Shown: in pieces, positions 1 to 5,937 of the stretch
How positions within the stretch are numbered: the stretch's first letter is position 1
How the letters are laid out: every line of letters begins with the position of its first letter
NCBI GenBank assembly: GCA_043819345.1
Contig: JBDREX010000040.1
Location: 1 to 7,349 of the forward strand
Length of the DNA: 7,349 nucleotides
Source: CAYRDK01 sp043819345
Lineage (GTDB): Bacteria; Omnitrophota; Gorgyraeia; Velamenicoccales; Velamenicoccaceae
Reading direction: 5' to 3'
Program-made: the position numbers and the translations under genes
Notes under the pieces: generated by a model
The model's input: only the letters and a program-made list of their open reading frames with translations
What the model was told of the DNA's origin: nothing
Database searches by the model: none

Positions 1-326
1 TAGAAGATGCCGCGCGGCTCAGTTTTTCCGACGGTAGTTTTGATATGCTTTGTTCGGTAAACGTGATGCATCATTTGACTGACCCTCTGAAAGTGGCCGC
101 TGAAATGTTAAGAGTTGTTTCAAAAAAAGGAAAGATCGTTATCAGTGATTTTTCCAAAGAAGGATTTAAAATGATAGAAGAGTTTCACGCTTCCGAAGGC
201 CGCTCTCATGAGAGGTCAAAAGTTACGATGGATGATATCGCTTTATTTTTTAAACAGAACGGGCTGGATGTCAGCCTGGCTAACAGCCGTTTTCAGGACG
301 TGCTGACCGCGTCTTTTAAGATATGA
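1..326 (+). CDS. Class I SAM-dependent methyltransferase, C-terminal part (5' end outside window)
   Basis: The 3' end of a methyltransferase gene. The frame is open from position 3, giving 107 visible codons, so the ATG at 45 is internal: the residues before it (LSFSDGSFDML) are the family's usual '(L)PF.DgSFD.v' strand. This is followed by the H-H-L-x-D-P motif and the 'E-M-x-R-V-V-x-x-x-G-K' stretch typical of Methyltransf_11 proteins. The S-adenosylmethionine-binding glycine loop (motif I) lies upstream of the window. The tail contains FHASEGRSHE, a His/Glu-rich stretch that could bind substrate or metal, but this is speculative. The stop overlaps the start of the next gene as ATGA (323-326), implying translational coupling with the first Fe-S ATPase. 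The substrate cannot be told. The family is secure; the specific function is unknown. Confidence 0.85.
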   Translation, partial: EDAARLSFSDGSFDMLCSVNVMHHLTDPLKVAAEMLRVVSKKGKIVISDFSKEGFKMIEEFHASEGRSHERSKVTMDDIALFFKQNGLDVSLANSRFQDVLTASFKI

Positions 327-1177
327 TTATTTCAATTGCTAGTGGAAAAGGGGGCACAGGAAAAACGACAGTTGCTGTCAATTTGGCGTTGTCGCTGGAG
401 AGAGTGCGTTTTATAGACTGTGATGTGGAAGAGCCCAACGCGCACCTTTTTTTGAAGCCTGTTATTACAACACGGGAGCCTGTGTATATTTCTGTCCCAA
501 AGGTGAACAGAGAACTTTGTGATTATTGCGGCATCTGTGCCGAGGTGTGCGCCTATAATGTGATCGCGGTTATACCGCAGGTAGCACCGCTTTTTTTTGA
601 ACATATGTGCCATGGCTGCGGGGCGTGTACGCTTTTGTGCCCGCGCAAGGCTATTTACGAAGTCCAAAAAGAAATCGGCCATTTGGAAAAAGGCGCTTGC
701 GGGGGATTAGATTTTTGCTCTGGCACACTGGATGTTGGACAGGCGATGGTGGTGCCTCTTATTAAACAGGCCTTAAAGTTTGCCGCCGCTGGAAACGAGA
801 CGGTGATCATTGATGCTCCGCCCGGAACGGCATGTTCTATGGTGGCTGCTGTAAGCAAAAGTGATTTTTGTGTGCTTGTCACGGAACCGACACCTTTTGG
901 ATTAAACGATTTGCAATTGGCGATCGCGGTTTTAAAAGAGGTTAAGGTACCGTTTGGTGTGGTAATTAACCGAAGTGATCTGGGGGATGATAAGGTAGAG
1001 GCTTATTGCCGGGAATCAAATATCCCTGTTTTGATGCGTTTGCCTTTTGACCGTGAGATCGCTACATGTTGCGCCAATGGAACTGCTTTTATACACGAAA
1101 AAAAAGAATATGTTGCGCTGTTTCTGGAGATGTTTGCTTCAATAGAACGCCTTGTCGCGCAGAACGCGGCAAGTTAG
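323..1177 (+). CDS. MinD/Mrp-superfamily P-loop ATPase with inserted 2x[4Fe-4S] ferredoxin domain (COG1149 type), first paralogue
   Basis: A cytoplasmic 284-residue ATPase. A deviant Walker A motif SGKGGTGKT (residues 7-15, signature Lys9 and Lys14) opens the protein, IDCDVEEPN follows at 31-39, and the Walker B-like IIDAPPG lies at 162-168. Two classic ferredoxin motifs C-x2-C-x2-C-x3-C are inserted between them: Cys66/69/72/76 and Cys96/99/102/106. Cys171, three residues after PPG, has an equivalent in the downstream paralogue. Cys126 and Cys132 are additional and absent there. The superfamily includes Mrp/Nbp35 Fe-S carriers and nitrogenase-type reductases. COG1149 members usually occur in pairs, often beside NifX/NifB-type metal-cofactor genes, but their target is unknown. 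No Shine-Dalgarno is evident, and the ATGA overlap suggests coupled translation. Family assignment is firm. A role in Fe-S or metal cofactor handling is inference. Confidence 0.93.
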   Translation: MIISIASGKGGTGKTTVAVNLALSLERVRFIDCDVEEPNAHLFLKPVITTREPVYISVPKVNRELCDYCGICAEVCAYNVIAVIPQVAPLFFEHMCHGCGACTLLCPRKAIYEVQKEIGHLEKGACGGLDFCSGTLDVGQAMVVPLIKQALKFAAAGNETVIIDAPPGTACSMVAAVSKSDFCVLVTEPTPFGLNDLQLAIAVLKEVKVPFGVVINRSDLGDDKVEAYCRESNIPVLMRLPFDREIATCCANGTAFIHEKKEYVALFLEMFASIERLVAQNAAS

Positions 1178-1189
1178 AAAAAAATACAA

Positions 1190-1278
1190 CGGCTCCGTGA
1201 AAAACTCACCTATCATACTAAACGGGTAAAAGCAGGTGAGCGGCTTTATAGCTTTGCCTATAAGCTGTCACGGAGCCG
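1190..1278. other. Foldable 89-base inverted-repeat element (three-way-junction shape) between the two ATPase genes
   Basis: The gap between the paralogues is nearly filled by a palindromic element. Its ends form a perfect 11-bp stem: CGGCTCCGTGA at 1190-1200 pairs with TCACGGAGCCG at 1268-1278. Inside are two further hairpins. CTCACC (1205-1210) pairs with GGTGAG (1235-1240) across a 24-nt loop. GCTTTATAG (1243-1251) pairs with CTATAAGC (1258-1265) with one bulged base. Together they give a three-way junction ending 12 bases before the AGGA ribosome site of the next gene. GTGA at 1197-1200 can instead pair with TCAC at 1206-1209, so alternative folds exist. It could be a cis-regulatory RNA, a mobile MITE or a REP-like repeat. 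The ends (GGCTCCGTGA) resemble transposon terminal repeats, but I see no clean target-site duplication. I match it to no known riboswitch class. Confidence 0.6.
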
Positions 1279-1301
1279 GATAAAACTTTTAGGAACTTTC
1301 T

Positions 1302-2198
1302 ATGATAGTAATAGCCAAACAGATTGTTGTGGTTAGCGGCAAAGGCGGTACGGGCAAGACCGTTGTAACAGGGTCTTTTGCTGTTTTAGATGATTTTAAA
1401 ATCATTGTGGATTGTGATGTGGATGCGGCCAATCTGCATCTTTTGTTGAATTCGAAAATTCATGAACGCCATATTTTTAAAAGCGGCGTTTCGCCGCGCC
1501 TTGATGAGGCCTTGTGTAATGGCTGCGGGAGCTGTTTTGGTGTGTGTCATTTTGGCGCACTGGGGAAGGTTTCCAAAGAGGGAAAGGTTGTCCCGTCTTT
1601 CGATCCGATGGCCTGCCAAGGGTGTGGCTTATGCGCCCATGTGTGTCCGGCGAAGGCTATTGAAATGGTTGAAAACATTGCCGGAGAATGGTTTTTGTCC
1701 AGCACCAAATATGGCCCGTTTTATCATGCGCGGTTAAAAGCGGCCGCGGAAAATTCCGGCAAGCTGGTGGCCCGGATAAAAAAAGAGGCCATGAAATTAG
1801 CCACGCTGATGAAGACACCGCATCTTCTTGTTGATGGCCCGCCGGGTATTGGTTGCCCTGTGATCGCTTCTTTGTCGGGCGCGCGCCTGGCTGTTGTGGT
1901 AACTGAGCCGACTATTTCCGGTATTCATGATGTAGAACGTATTATAGGGCTGGCCAAAACATTTAGAATCCCCGTCAAAGTTATTATCAACAAATATGAT
2001 CTGGCCCCTGAGAAAACCGGCGCGATAGAAGCATTTTGCCAACAGCGTGGTATTGAAGTGCTTGGCCGGATTCCGTTTTCGCCCCTTGTGGTAGAGGCGG
2101 TTATCCGGGGCATACCTGTTGTTGAATATGATCAGGGCGAAATCGCGGCTTCTATCAAGTCTATCTGGCAAAAAGTTATCGCCTATTGCGATAAGTAA
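1302..2198 (+). CDS. MinD/Mrp-superfamily P-loop ATPase with inserted 2x[4Fe-4S] ferredoxin domain (COG1149 type), second paralogue
   Basis: A 298-residue cytoplasmic ATPase, paralogous to the gene before it. It has the deviant Walker A SGKGGTGKT at 12-20 (signature Lys14, Lys19), VDCDVDAAN at 37-44 or so, ferredoxin motifs at Cys72/75/78/82 and Cys105/108/111/115, and the Walker B-like VDGPPGIGC at 177-185. Cys185 matches Cys171 of the partner. Between the ferredoxin insert and Walker B it carries the stretch KYGPFYHARL and then ENSGKLV (about 150-156), the hallmark of one COG1149 subtype. The upstream partner lacks this stretch, so the pair are two different subtypes rather than a recent duplication. 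Both keep the motif TEPTxxGxxD (201-210 here), which lies in the nucleotide-dependent half. The start is ATG 1302 with AGGA at 1291-1294. A complex of the two proteins acting in Fe-S or metal cofactor assembly is plausible but unproven. Confidence 0.93.
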   Translation: MIVIAKQIVVVSGKGGTGKTVVTGSFAVLDDFKIIVDCDVDAANLHLLLNSKIHERHIFKSGVSPRLDEALCNGCGSCFGVCHFGALGKVSKEGKVVPSFDPMACQGCGLCAHVCPAKAIEMVENIAGEWFLSSTKYGPFYHARLKAAAENSGKLVARIKKEAMKLATLMKTPHLLVDGPPGIGCPVIASLSGARLAVVVTEPTISGIHDVERIIGLAKTFRIPVKVIINKYDLAPEKTGAIEAFCQQRGIEVLGRIPFSPLVVEAVIRGIPVVEYDQGEIAASIKSIWQKVIAYCDK

Positions 2199-2391
2199 TC
2201 TCTCTTCTTTTCTGATAAAAATCCTCTTTACCCAAATCTCTTTTTTTGTTATAATTCTATGTTATTATAAGCATGGTTTTTGCTGCCTGCTCGGTTTTTA
2301 ACATAATCGTAACTACTTGAAATTAAAGAAGATAATACTTTGTAAAAATTTATCAGCCATTTAATTCTCTATTTAGGACAAGAGTTTTAGA
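2199..2391 (+). promoter_or_regulatory. AT-rich 193-base boundary with candidate sigma-70 promoter for the polysaccharide genes
   Basis: This gap separates the Fe-S ATPases from the polysaccharide cluster and holds no gene I can support. A perfect -10 box TATAAT lies at 2250-2255, with TTTACC (4 of 6 matches to TTGACA) at 2227-2232 and a 17-base spacer, which would start a transcript near 2262. The -10 is embedded in a 7-bp inverted repeat, TTATAAT (2249-2255) and ATTATAA (2264-2270), which could be an operator or may only reflect AT richness. A weaker -10-like GATAAT lies at 2331-2336. I see no GC-rich stem plus T-run, so no rho-independent terminator can be assigned to the ATPase gene. The promoter is a motif-based inference. 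Confidence 0.35.
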
Positions 2392-3522
2392 ATGAAGTAT
2401 TTTTTTATCCTTTTTTCTGTCTTTGCTGTCATTTTTTCTGTGTCCGCGCGGAATGGATTTTGCGCGCCTGTCGGCGGAGGGGAATTAAAACTCGACGCGC
2501 GCCTCAGTGAATATTATGATGACAACATCACGTATGCGGATGATAATGCGGTTAGCGACGCTGTATCGCGCTTAAGTGTTGGGCTTAAAGCGGGCGTAGA
2601 AGGAAAGCTTGAAGCATTTGTTGCTACTTTAAATGTGTCGCACGAATTTTACGCGCAACACAGTATGTATGATAATACTTCAGAGGATTTTTCAGCGCGT
2701 TATAACAGAGAGTTATCAAAGTTTGACCGCGTGGTTTTGAAAGAAACATTGCGCCACGCGGACGAACCGTCCAGCTTTGAAGAGGCGTTTGAAACGACGC
2801 CGGGGCGGTATCAGTATCTGCGTAATAATTTTGAAGTTAGTTATATCAAAGACATTTCAAGTCAGTTGGCTTTAAGCTTGACGTACGCCAATGAAGGTTA
2901 TTGGCGCTCCCGAGCCGATTTAAGCAACTCCTTTTTAAATAGATGGGGATTGGAAGGCCGGCATGCCGTAAGTTCGGCGACCATTCTTTTGTTCTCGTAT
3001 AATTATCTAATCAGATCGTTTGATCCAGGGACAAGCGCGAAGACCAATGATTTGAGCGCGGGTATCATCCAGTACATCACCAAACAGCTGTATCTAGATA
3101 TCAACGGCGGTTTGGACCTTATTTCATCTTATAATAATGAAGACTATGTACGTGGCCATTTCTCTTTTTCTTTAATCAATGATGTGGATGAAAATACCAG
3201 CGCCCGCCTTTCCTTTTACAAACGTTATGAAGCAAATAGTTCAGAAGAGGACTTGTTCAACAATTGGCGGATTTCCGGCGCTCTGACGCATCGCCTGCTG
3301 GAACGGCTCTCGGGGACGTTGTCGGCTTTTTATGGCAGCGGTACCTATGAAACGACAGATATCACGGACAATTTTACCGGAGTGAACACGGCTTTTGTCT
3401 ATGATTTTGCACCCGACATCAAGGGAGAGCTATCCTATTTTTACGCGCAGACATCGTCAGATAGAGCAGATCGGGAATACACAAAAAACAGAGTTACGGC
3501 ATCTGTGAGGGTGAGTTTTTAA
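2392..3522 (+). CDS. Outer-membrane beta-barrel protein of the exopolysaccharide cluster (BBP2_2-like putative porin)
   Basis: A 376-residue secreted protein. The N-terminus has Lys2 followed by a hydrophobic Phe/Val-rich core (3-18) and a likely signal peptidase I site after FCA (residue 25), with an alternative after SVSA. The mature part is rich in alternating polar/aromatic stretches with turns containing Asn, Asp and Gly, as expected for amphipathic beta strands, and it ends in ASVRVSF. A C-terminal Phe is the usual BAM-complex recognition signature. The early YYDDNITY motif (41-48) resembles the 'Y.DNI' opening of putative beta-barrel porin 2 proteins, which are common in exopolysaccharide and PEP-CTERM loci. 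It is the first gene of the cluster, and its TAA stop is part of the ribosome site of the next gene. Its own start has only AGAG at 2381-2384 or AGGA at 2375-2378. It probably helps polymer cross the outer membrane; family placement is by pattern only. Confidence 0.75.
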   Translation: MKYFFILFSVFAVIFSVSARNGFCAPVGGGELKLDARLSEYYDDNITYADDNAVSDAVSRLSVGLKAGVEGKLEAFVATLNVSHEFYAQHSMYDNTSEDFSARYNRELSKFDRVVLKETLRHADEPSSFEEAFETTPGRYQYLRNNFEVSYIKDISSQLALSLTYANEGYWRSRADLSNSFLNRWGLEGRHAVSSATILLFSYNYLIRSFDPGTSAKTNDLSAGIIQYITKQLYLDINGGLDLISSYNNEDYVRGHFSFSLINDVDENTSARLSFYKRYEANSSEEDLFNNWRISGALTHRLLERLSGTLSAFYGSGTYETTDITDNFTGVNTAFVYDFAPDIKGELSYFYAQTSSDRADREYTKNRVTASVRVSF

Positions 3523-3534
3523 GGAGATGAAGTA
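3520..3534 (+). promoter_or_regulatory. Strong ribosome-binding site overlapping the preceding stop codon
   Basis: TAAGGAGATGAAGTA: the TAA stop of the barrel gene (3520-3522) runs directly into GGAG (3523-3526), eight bases before the ATG at 3535. The overlap fixes the start of the sugar transferase and indicates that the two genes are co-transcribed and probably translationally coupled. Confidence 0.8.
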
Positions 3535-4944
3535 ATGATTAAGGAACATTTCAAATTATTTAAAAGGCTATTGATTGTGGCAGATATTATGATTGCGTTG
3601 TTGGCATTATTATTGAGCCGGCTTTTAAGAAATTCGTTTTATCCGCCCTCAGAGCCATTGGCGAGCTTTTTATGGTTGTCGCCGTTATTTTGCGCGGTGT
3701 GGAGTATTTTTTTGTATCATTTTGGGATGTACGCGTCTTTTAGGACGCGAGGCATTACAGAGATTTTGGTGATTACAATTAAAACGGCCGTGGTGAGCTT
3801 TATCACGTTTAGCAGTTTAATTTTTGTCTTCAAAGTGCCTTATGCCAGCCGCAGCTTGATCCTATTAGGTTTTTTTCTAACCGCGTTTTTAATTTTTATG
3901 TGTAAGGCCGCGATGGTTTTTTTCTTCCGGTACGCGCGTTCCAAAGGGTTTAATTACCGCAATATTCTGATTGTCGGCACAGGTAAACGGGCGCAGTATT
4001 TTATGGATTTGGTCCGGCGCCATTCAGAATGGGGGCTGCATATTTTGGGCCTGGTGGATGATGATTCCGAGAAAGTCGGCCAGGAGATAGACGGTTCAAA
4101 AGTGATCGGATGTTTAAATGATATTCCGGATATCGTGCATAGCAATGTTGTGGATGAAGTTGTTTTTGTTGTGCCGCGTTCGTGGTTGGGTAAAATCGAA
4201 GAAATGATGCATTTTTGTGAAAGCGAAGGCATTAAGATTAATGTCGCGGTAAACTTGTTTGAATTAAAATTTACCAAGGCCAAACAGACAGACCTGCATG
4301 GCTTGCCTTTGTTAACGTTTGAGAGCGCGCCGGACAGATTGTGGCATTTATTGTTGAAGCGCTTGTTTGATATTGTTGTATCAGGTGTTGGGCTGGTTAT
4401 TTTTTCACCGCTTTTGGCGTTGATCGCGTTGTCAGTGAAAGTGACATCCCGCGGCCCGGTATTTTTTAAGCAGAAAAGGTGTGGTTTTAACGGCCGGACT
4501 TTTATGCTGTTTAAGTTCAGGACGATGGGAGTAGATGCGGAGAAGAAACTTAAAGGCTTGCTAGAGCACAATGAAATGCAGGGGCCGACGTTTAAAATGG
4601 CCAATGACCCGCGCCTGACAAAAATTGGAAAATTTTTGAGGAAGACGAGCCTGGATGAATTGCCGCAGTTGTGGAATGTTTTTAAAGGGGAGATGAGCCT
4701 GGTTGGGCCCCGGCCGCCGATACCTACGGAGGTGGAGCAGTATTTACCGTGGCAGAGGAGGCGCCTGACGATGCGCCCGGGCATTACATGCCTTTGGCAG
4801 GTGAAAGGCCGTAATAAGATTGTTGATTTTAATGAATGGATGAGGCTGGATTTGGAATATATTGACAACTGGTCTTTGGGATTAGACATGAGGATATTTA
4901 CCAAGACGATACCGGTTGTGATGTTTGGCATTGGGGCGAAATAA
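3535..4944 (+). CDS. Polyprenyl-phosphate sugar-1-phosphate transferase (initiating exopolysaccharide glycosyltransferase)
   Basis: A 469-residue inner-membrane enzyme that transfers a sugar-1-phosphate from a UDP-sugar to undecaprenyl phosphate, the first step in building the polysaccharide repeat unit. The N-terminus has four hydrophobic segments at about 11-31, 44-65, 75-99 and 107-132. A Rossmann-like CoA_binding_3 domain with VGTGKR (147-152) follows. The catalytic bacterial sugar transferase domain starts at KRLFDI (275-280) with a membrane hairpin at about 279-303, then FKFRTM (326-331), the catalytic Asp-Glu in SLDELPQLWNV (372-382), SLVGPRP (388-394) and RPGITCLWQV (414-423). The tail ends in GAK, near the usual '(G)GA.' end. 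Length and order match the WcaJ/CpsE group. Cys419 occupies a position often held by Gly; this is a known variation. The sugar specificity (glucose or galactose) cannot be read from sequence. Confidence 0.95.
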   Translation: MIKEHFKLFKRLLIVADIMIALLALLLSRLLRNSFYPPSEPLASFLWLSPLFCAVWSIFLYHFGMYASFRTRGITEILVITIKTAVVSFITFSSLIFVFKVPYASRSLILLGFFLTAFLIFMCKAAMVFFFRYARSKGFNYRNILIVGTGKRAQYFMDLVRRHSEWGLHILGLVDDDSEKVGQEIDGSKVIGCLNDIPDIVHSNVVDEVVFVVPRSWLGKIEEMMHFCESEGIKINVAVNLFELKFTKAKQTDLHGLPLLTFESAPDRLWHLLLKRLFDIVVSGVGLVIFSPLLALIALSVKVTSRGPVFFKQKRCGFNGRTFMLFKFRTMGVDAEKKLKGLLEHNEMQGPTFKMANDPRLTKIGKFLRKTSLDELPQLWNVFKGEMSLVGPRPPIPTEVEQYLPWQRRRLTMRPGITCLWQVKGRNKIVDFNEWMRLDLEYIDNWSLGLDMRIFTKTIPVVMFGIGAK

Positions 4945-4972
4945 TTGATCTTTTGGGAAGGATTCCTGAAAG

Positions 4973-5000
4973 GTCATCCTGAGGCGTAGCCGAAGGATCT
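4973..5000. repeat. REP-like palindromic repeat (GTCATCCTGAGG...GGATCT type)
   Basis: A 28-base unit that folds as a hairpin: ATCCT (4976-4980) pairs with AGGAT (4994-4998), tandem G-A mismatches follow, then GGC (4983-4985) pairs with GCC (4989-4991) around a GTA loop. I recognise this unit as a dispersed intergenic repeat seen in many unrelated bacterial genomes, in which the opposite strand reads AGATCCTTCGGCTACGCCTC and continues. It may act in mRNA stabilisation or segmental expression, or be a passive mobile repeat. Confidence 0.7.
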
Positions 5001-5003
5001 TGT

Positions 5004-5053
5004 ATTATTGCAAAATGACATATTGGAATCTTGGACAATAATGCGTCATTTTG
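5004..5053. repeat. Imperfect hairpin with interleaved inverted repeats beside the REP-like unit
   Basis: CAAAATGAC (5011-5019) is the exact inverse of GTCATTTTG (5045-5053), a 9-bp stem. Inside it ATTG (5022-5025) can pair with CAAT (5036-5039). A second 7-bp pair, ATTATTG (5004-5010) with CAATAAT (5036-5042), crosses the first, so both cannot form easily in one simple fold. A short T-rich run follows at 5049-5057, giving a weak terminator-like look, but the stem is AT-rich. It probably forms one composite repeat with the unit at 4973-5000. Confidence 0.45.
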
Positions 5054-5113
5054 TTTTTGCCGGCGGCTTTGTGTTGTGATTATTGTATTTTTTAAGGTGT
5101 TTATTTATTAAAA

Positions 5114-5120
5114 GGGAGGG
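5114..5120 (+). promoter_or_regulatory. Ribosome-binding site of the OPX gene
   Basis: GGGAGGG, containing the anti-Shine-Dalgarno match GGAGG at 5115-5119, sits six bases before ATG 5126. It selects this start over the later in-frame ATG codons, which lie inside or just after the signal peptide. Confidence 0.75.
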
Positions 5121-5125
5121 AGCAA

Positions 5126-5839
5126 ATGGCAAAATGCTTGAAAGCTGTTATTGCAGGGGCGCTTGTTTTTGGTATGGGCGTGATGTGCGCGTACGCGGAA
5201 AAGCCTATTAAACTGCAGGAGGATATGCAGGCGGAGATGACGCTGGATAATTTGGAAGGGGTTGCCAGCCCGCAATCGCAAGCCACACAGGCGATTGGTG
5301 AGGCCGCTGTTGTTGCAGATATCCCTGCAACTAAAACGCAGGAATACATGGTAGGCATAGACGATGTGATTGAGATTGTCATTTTGCAGCCGGAAAAACT
5401 CTCTGTCATGGCGACTGTTTCACCGGATGGCAACGTGACATTTCCCTATATTGGCAGTGTCCAGGTGAAAGGGGCAACGCTTTCAGGTATTCAGGAAGAA
5501 GTGCAGACGAGGCTGGCCGATGGTTATATGAAATATCCGGTTGTCGTAGTCACATTAAAAGAATCACGCAGCCAGAAGTTTTTTGTCTATGGCGAAGTTG
5601 TCCGCCCGGGTACGTATTTTTTAGAAGAAAACACAACGGTTTTAAAGGCTATTACTATGGCGGGAGGCTTTACCAAGTATGGCTCTTCCAGCCGTGTTAA
5701 AGTGTTACGGGAAAAAGAGAACGCTCCCGGCTATATGGCAATAAAGGTCAATATGAAAGCGGTCATGGATGGTGTTTCAACGGATGATGTGGTGGTGGAA
5801 CCCAACGATATCGTTGTTGTTTCAGAAGGCATATTTTAA
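5126..5839 (+). CDS. Short periplasmic polysaccharide export protein (Wza/OPX family, one SLBB domain)
   Basis: A 237-residue exported protein. The signal peptide (1-24) ends in CAYA, a good signal peptidase I site. Cys21 is preceded by Gly-Val-Met, which is not a convincing lipobox, so unlike Wza it may not be a lipoprotein. A low-complexity Gln/Ala-containing linker (25-72) precedes the Poly_export domain (73-147: EYMVGIDDVIEI, SPDGNVTFPYIG, and the YPVVVVTL strand). One SLBB domain follows at about 150-195 (VYGEVVRPGTYF, then AITMAGGFTKYGS), and then a short beta segment to GIF. Wza is about 380 residues, with further repeats and a C-terminal amphipathic helix that forms the outer-membrane pore; this protein has none of that. 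It should form a periplasmic ring linking the Wzc-type protein encoded next to an outer-membrane partner, possibly the barrel encoded at 2392-3522. Confidence 0.9.
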   Translation: MAKCLKAVIAGALVFGMGVMCAYAEKPIKLQEDMQAEMTLDNLEGVASPQSQATQAIGEAAVVADIPATKTQEYMVGIDDVIEIVILQPEKLSVMATVSPDGNVTFPYIGSVQVKGATLSGIQEEVQTRLADGYMKYPVVVVTLKESRSQKFFVYGEVVRPGTYFLEENTTVLKAITMAGGFTKYGSSSRVKVLREKENAPGYMAIKVNMKAVMDGVSTDDVVVEPNDIVVVSEGIF

Positions 5840-5849
5840 TAGATTTATT

Positions 5850-5900
5850 GTCATTGCCTGCCTGCCGGCAGGCGAGCGGACGAAGTGAGCGTGGCAATCT
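5850..5900. repeat. REP-like repeat (GTCATTGC...GGCAATCT type) interrupted by a nested palindrome
   Basis: The outer unit starts GTCATTGC (5850-5857), ends GTGGCAATCT (5891-5900) and closes by ATTGCC (5853-5858) with GGCAAT (5893-5898). Its middle, GAGCGGACGAAGTGAGCG (5874-5891), contains the GAGCG direct repeat typical of this dispersed repeat. Inserted after the first arm is a perfect 14-bp palindrome GCCTGCCGGCAGGC (5860-5873), which is itself a widespread small repeat. The element lies in the 98-base gap before the Wzc homologue, 28 bases ahead of its ribosome site. Confidence 0.7.
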
Positions 5901-5928
5901 TAAAAAAGATGAATTTGAATATTACCAC

Positions 5929-5937
5929 GGAGGTTTT
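5929..5937 (+). promoter_or_regulatory. Ribosome-binding site of the Wzc homologue
   Basis: GGAGG (5929-5933) followed by four T residues and ATG 5938. The spacing is short but the match is strong. It decides the start of this gene, whose reading frame is open to the window end. Confidence 0.75.

Noticed and set aside
45..326. Complete 93-residue gene starting at ATG 45
   Set aside because: The frame is open upstream to the window edge, and residues before this ATG match the methyltransferase family, so the ATG is an internal codon.
1190..1278. Rho-independent terminator or integron attC site
   Set aside because: On the plus strand no T-run follows the stem. On the minus strand a T-run follows, but no minus-strand gene ends there. 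The ends do not show the GTTRRRY/RYYYAAC boxes of attC sites.
1462..1737. Second plus-strand frame inside the second Fe-S ATPase, and minus-strand frames in both ATPases
   Set aside because: They overlap a strongly conserved coding frame, lack supported ribosome sites and encode no recognisable domain.
2119..2301. Small plus-strand frame running from the end of the second ATPase into the AT-rich gap
   Set aside because: Most of it overlaps the conserved ATPase end in another frame. The hydrophobic tail comes from T-rich intergenic DNA, and there is no ribosome site.
3954..4931. Long open frame (about 325 codons) on the minus strand inside the sugar transferase gene
   Set aside because: The plus-strand frame has every catalytic motif of the family. 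The antisense translation has no recognisable domain, and its openness is a by-product of the codon pattern of the real gene.
5101..5433. Minus-strand frame over the start of the OPX gene
   Set aside because: It is antisense to the signal peptide and Poly_export domain and shows no family features or ribosome site.
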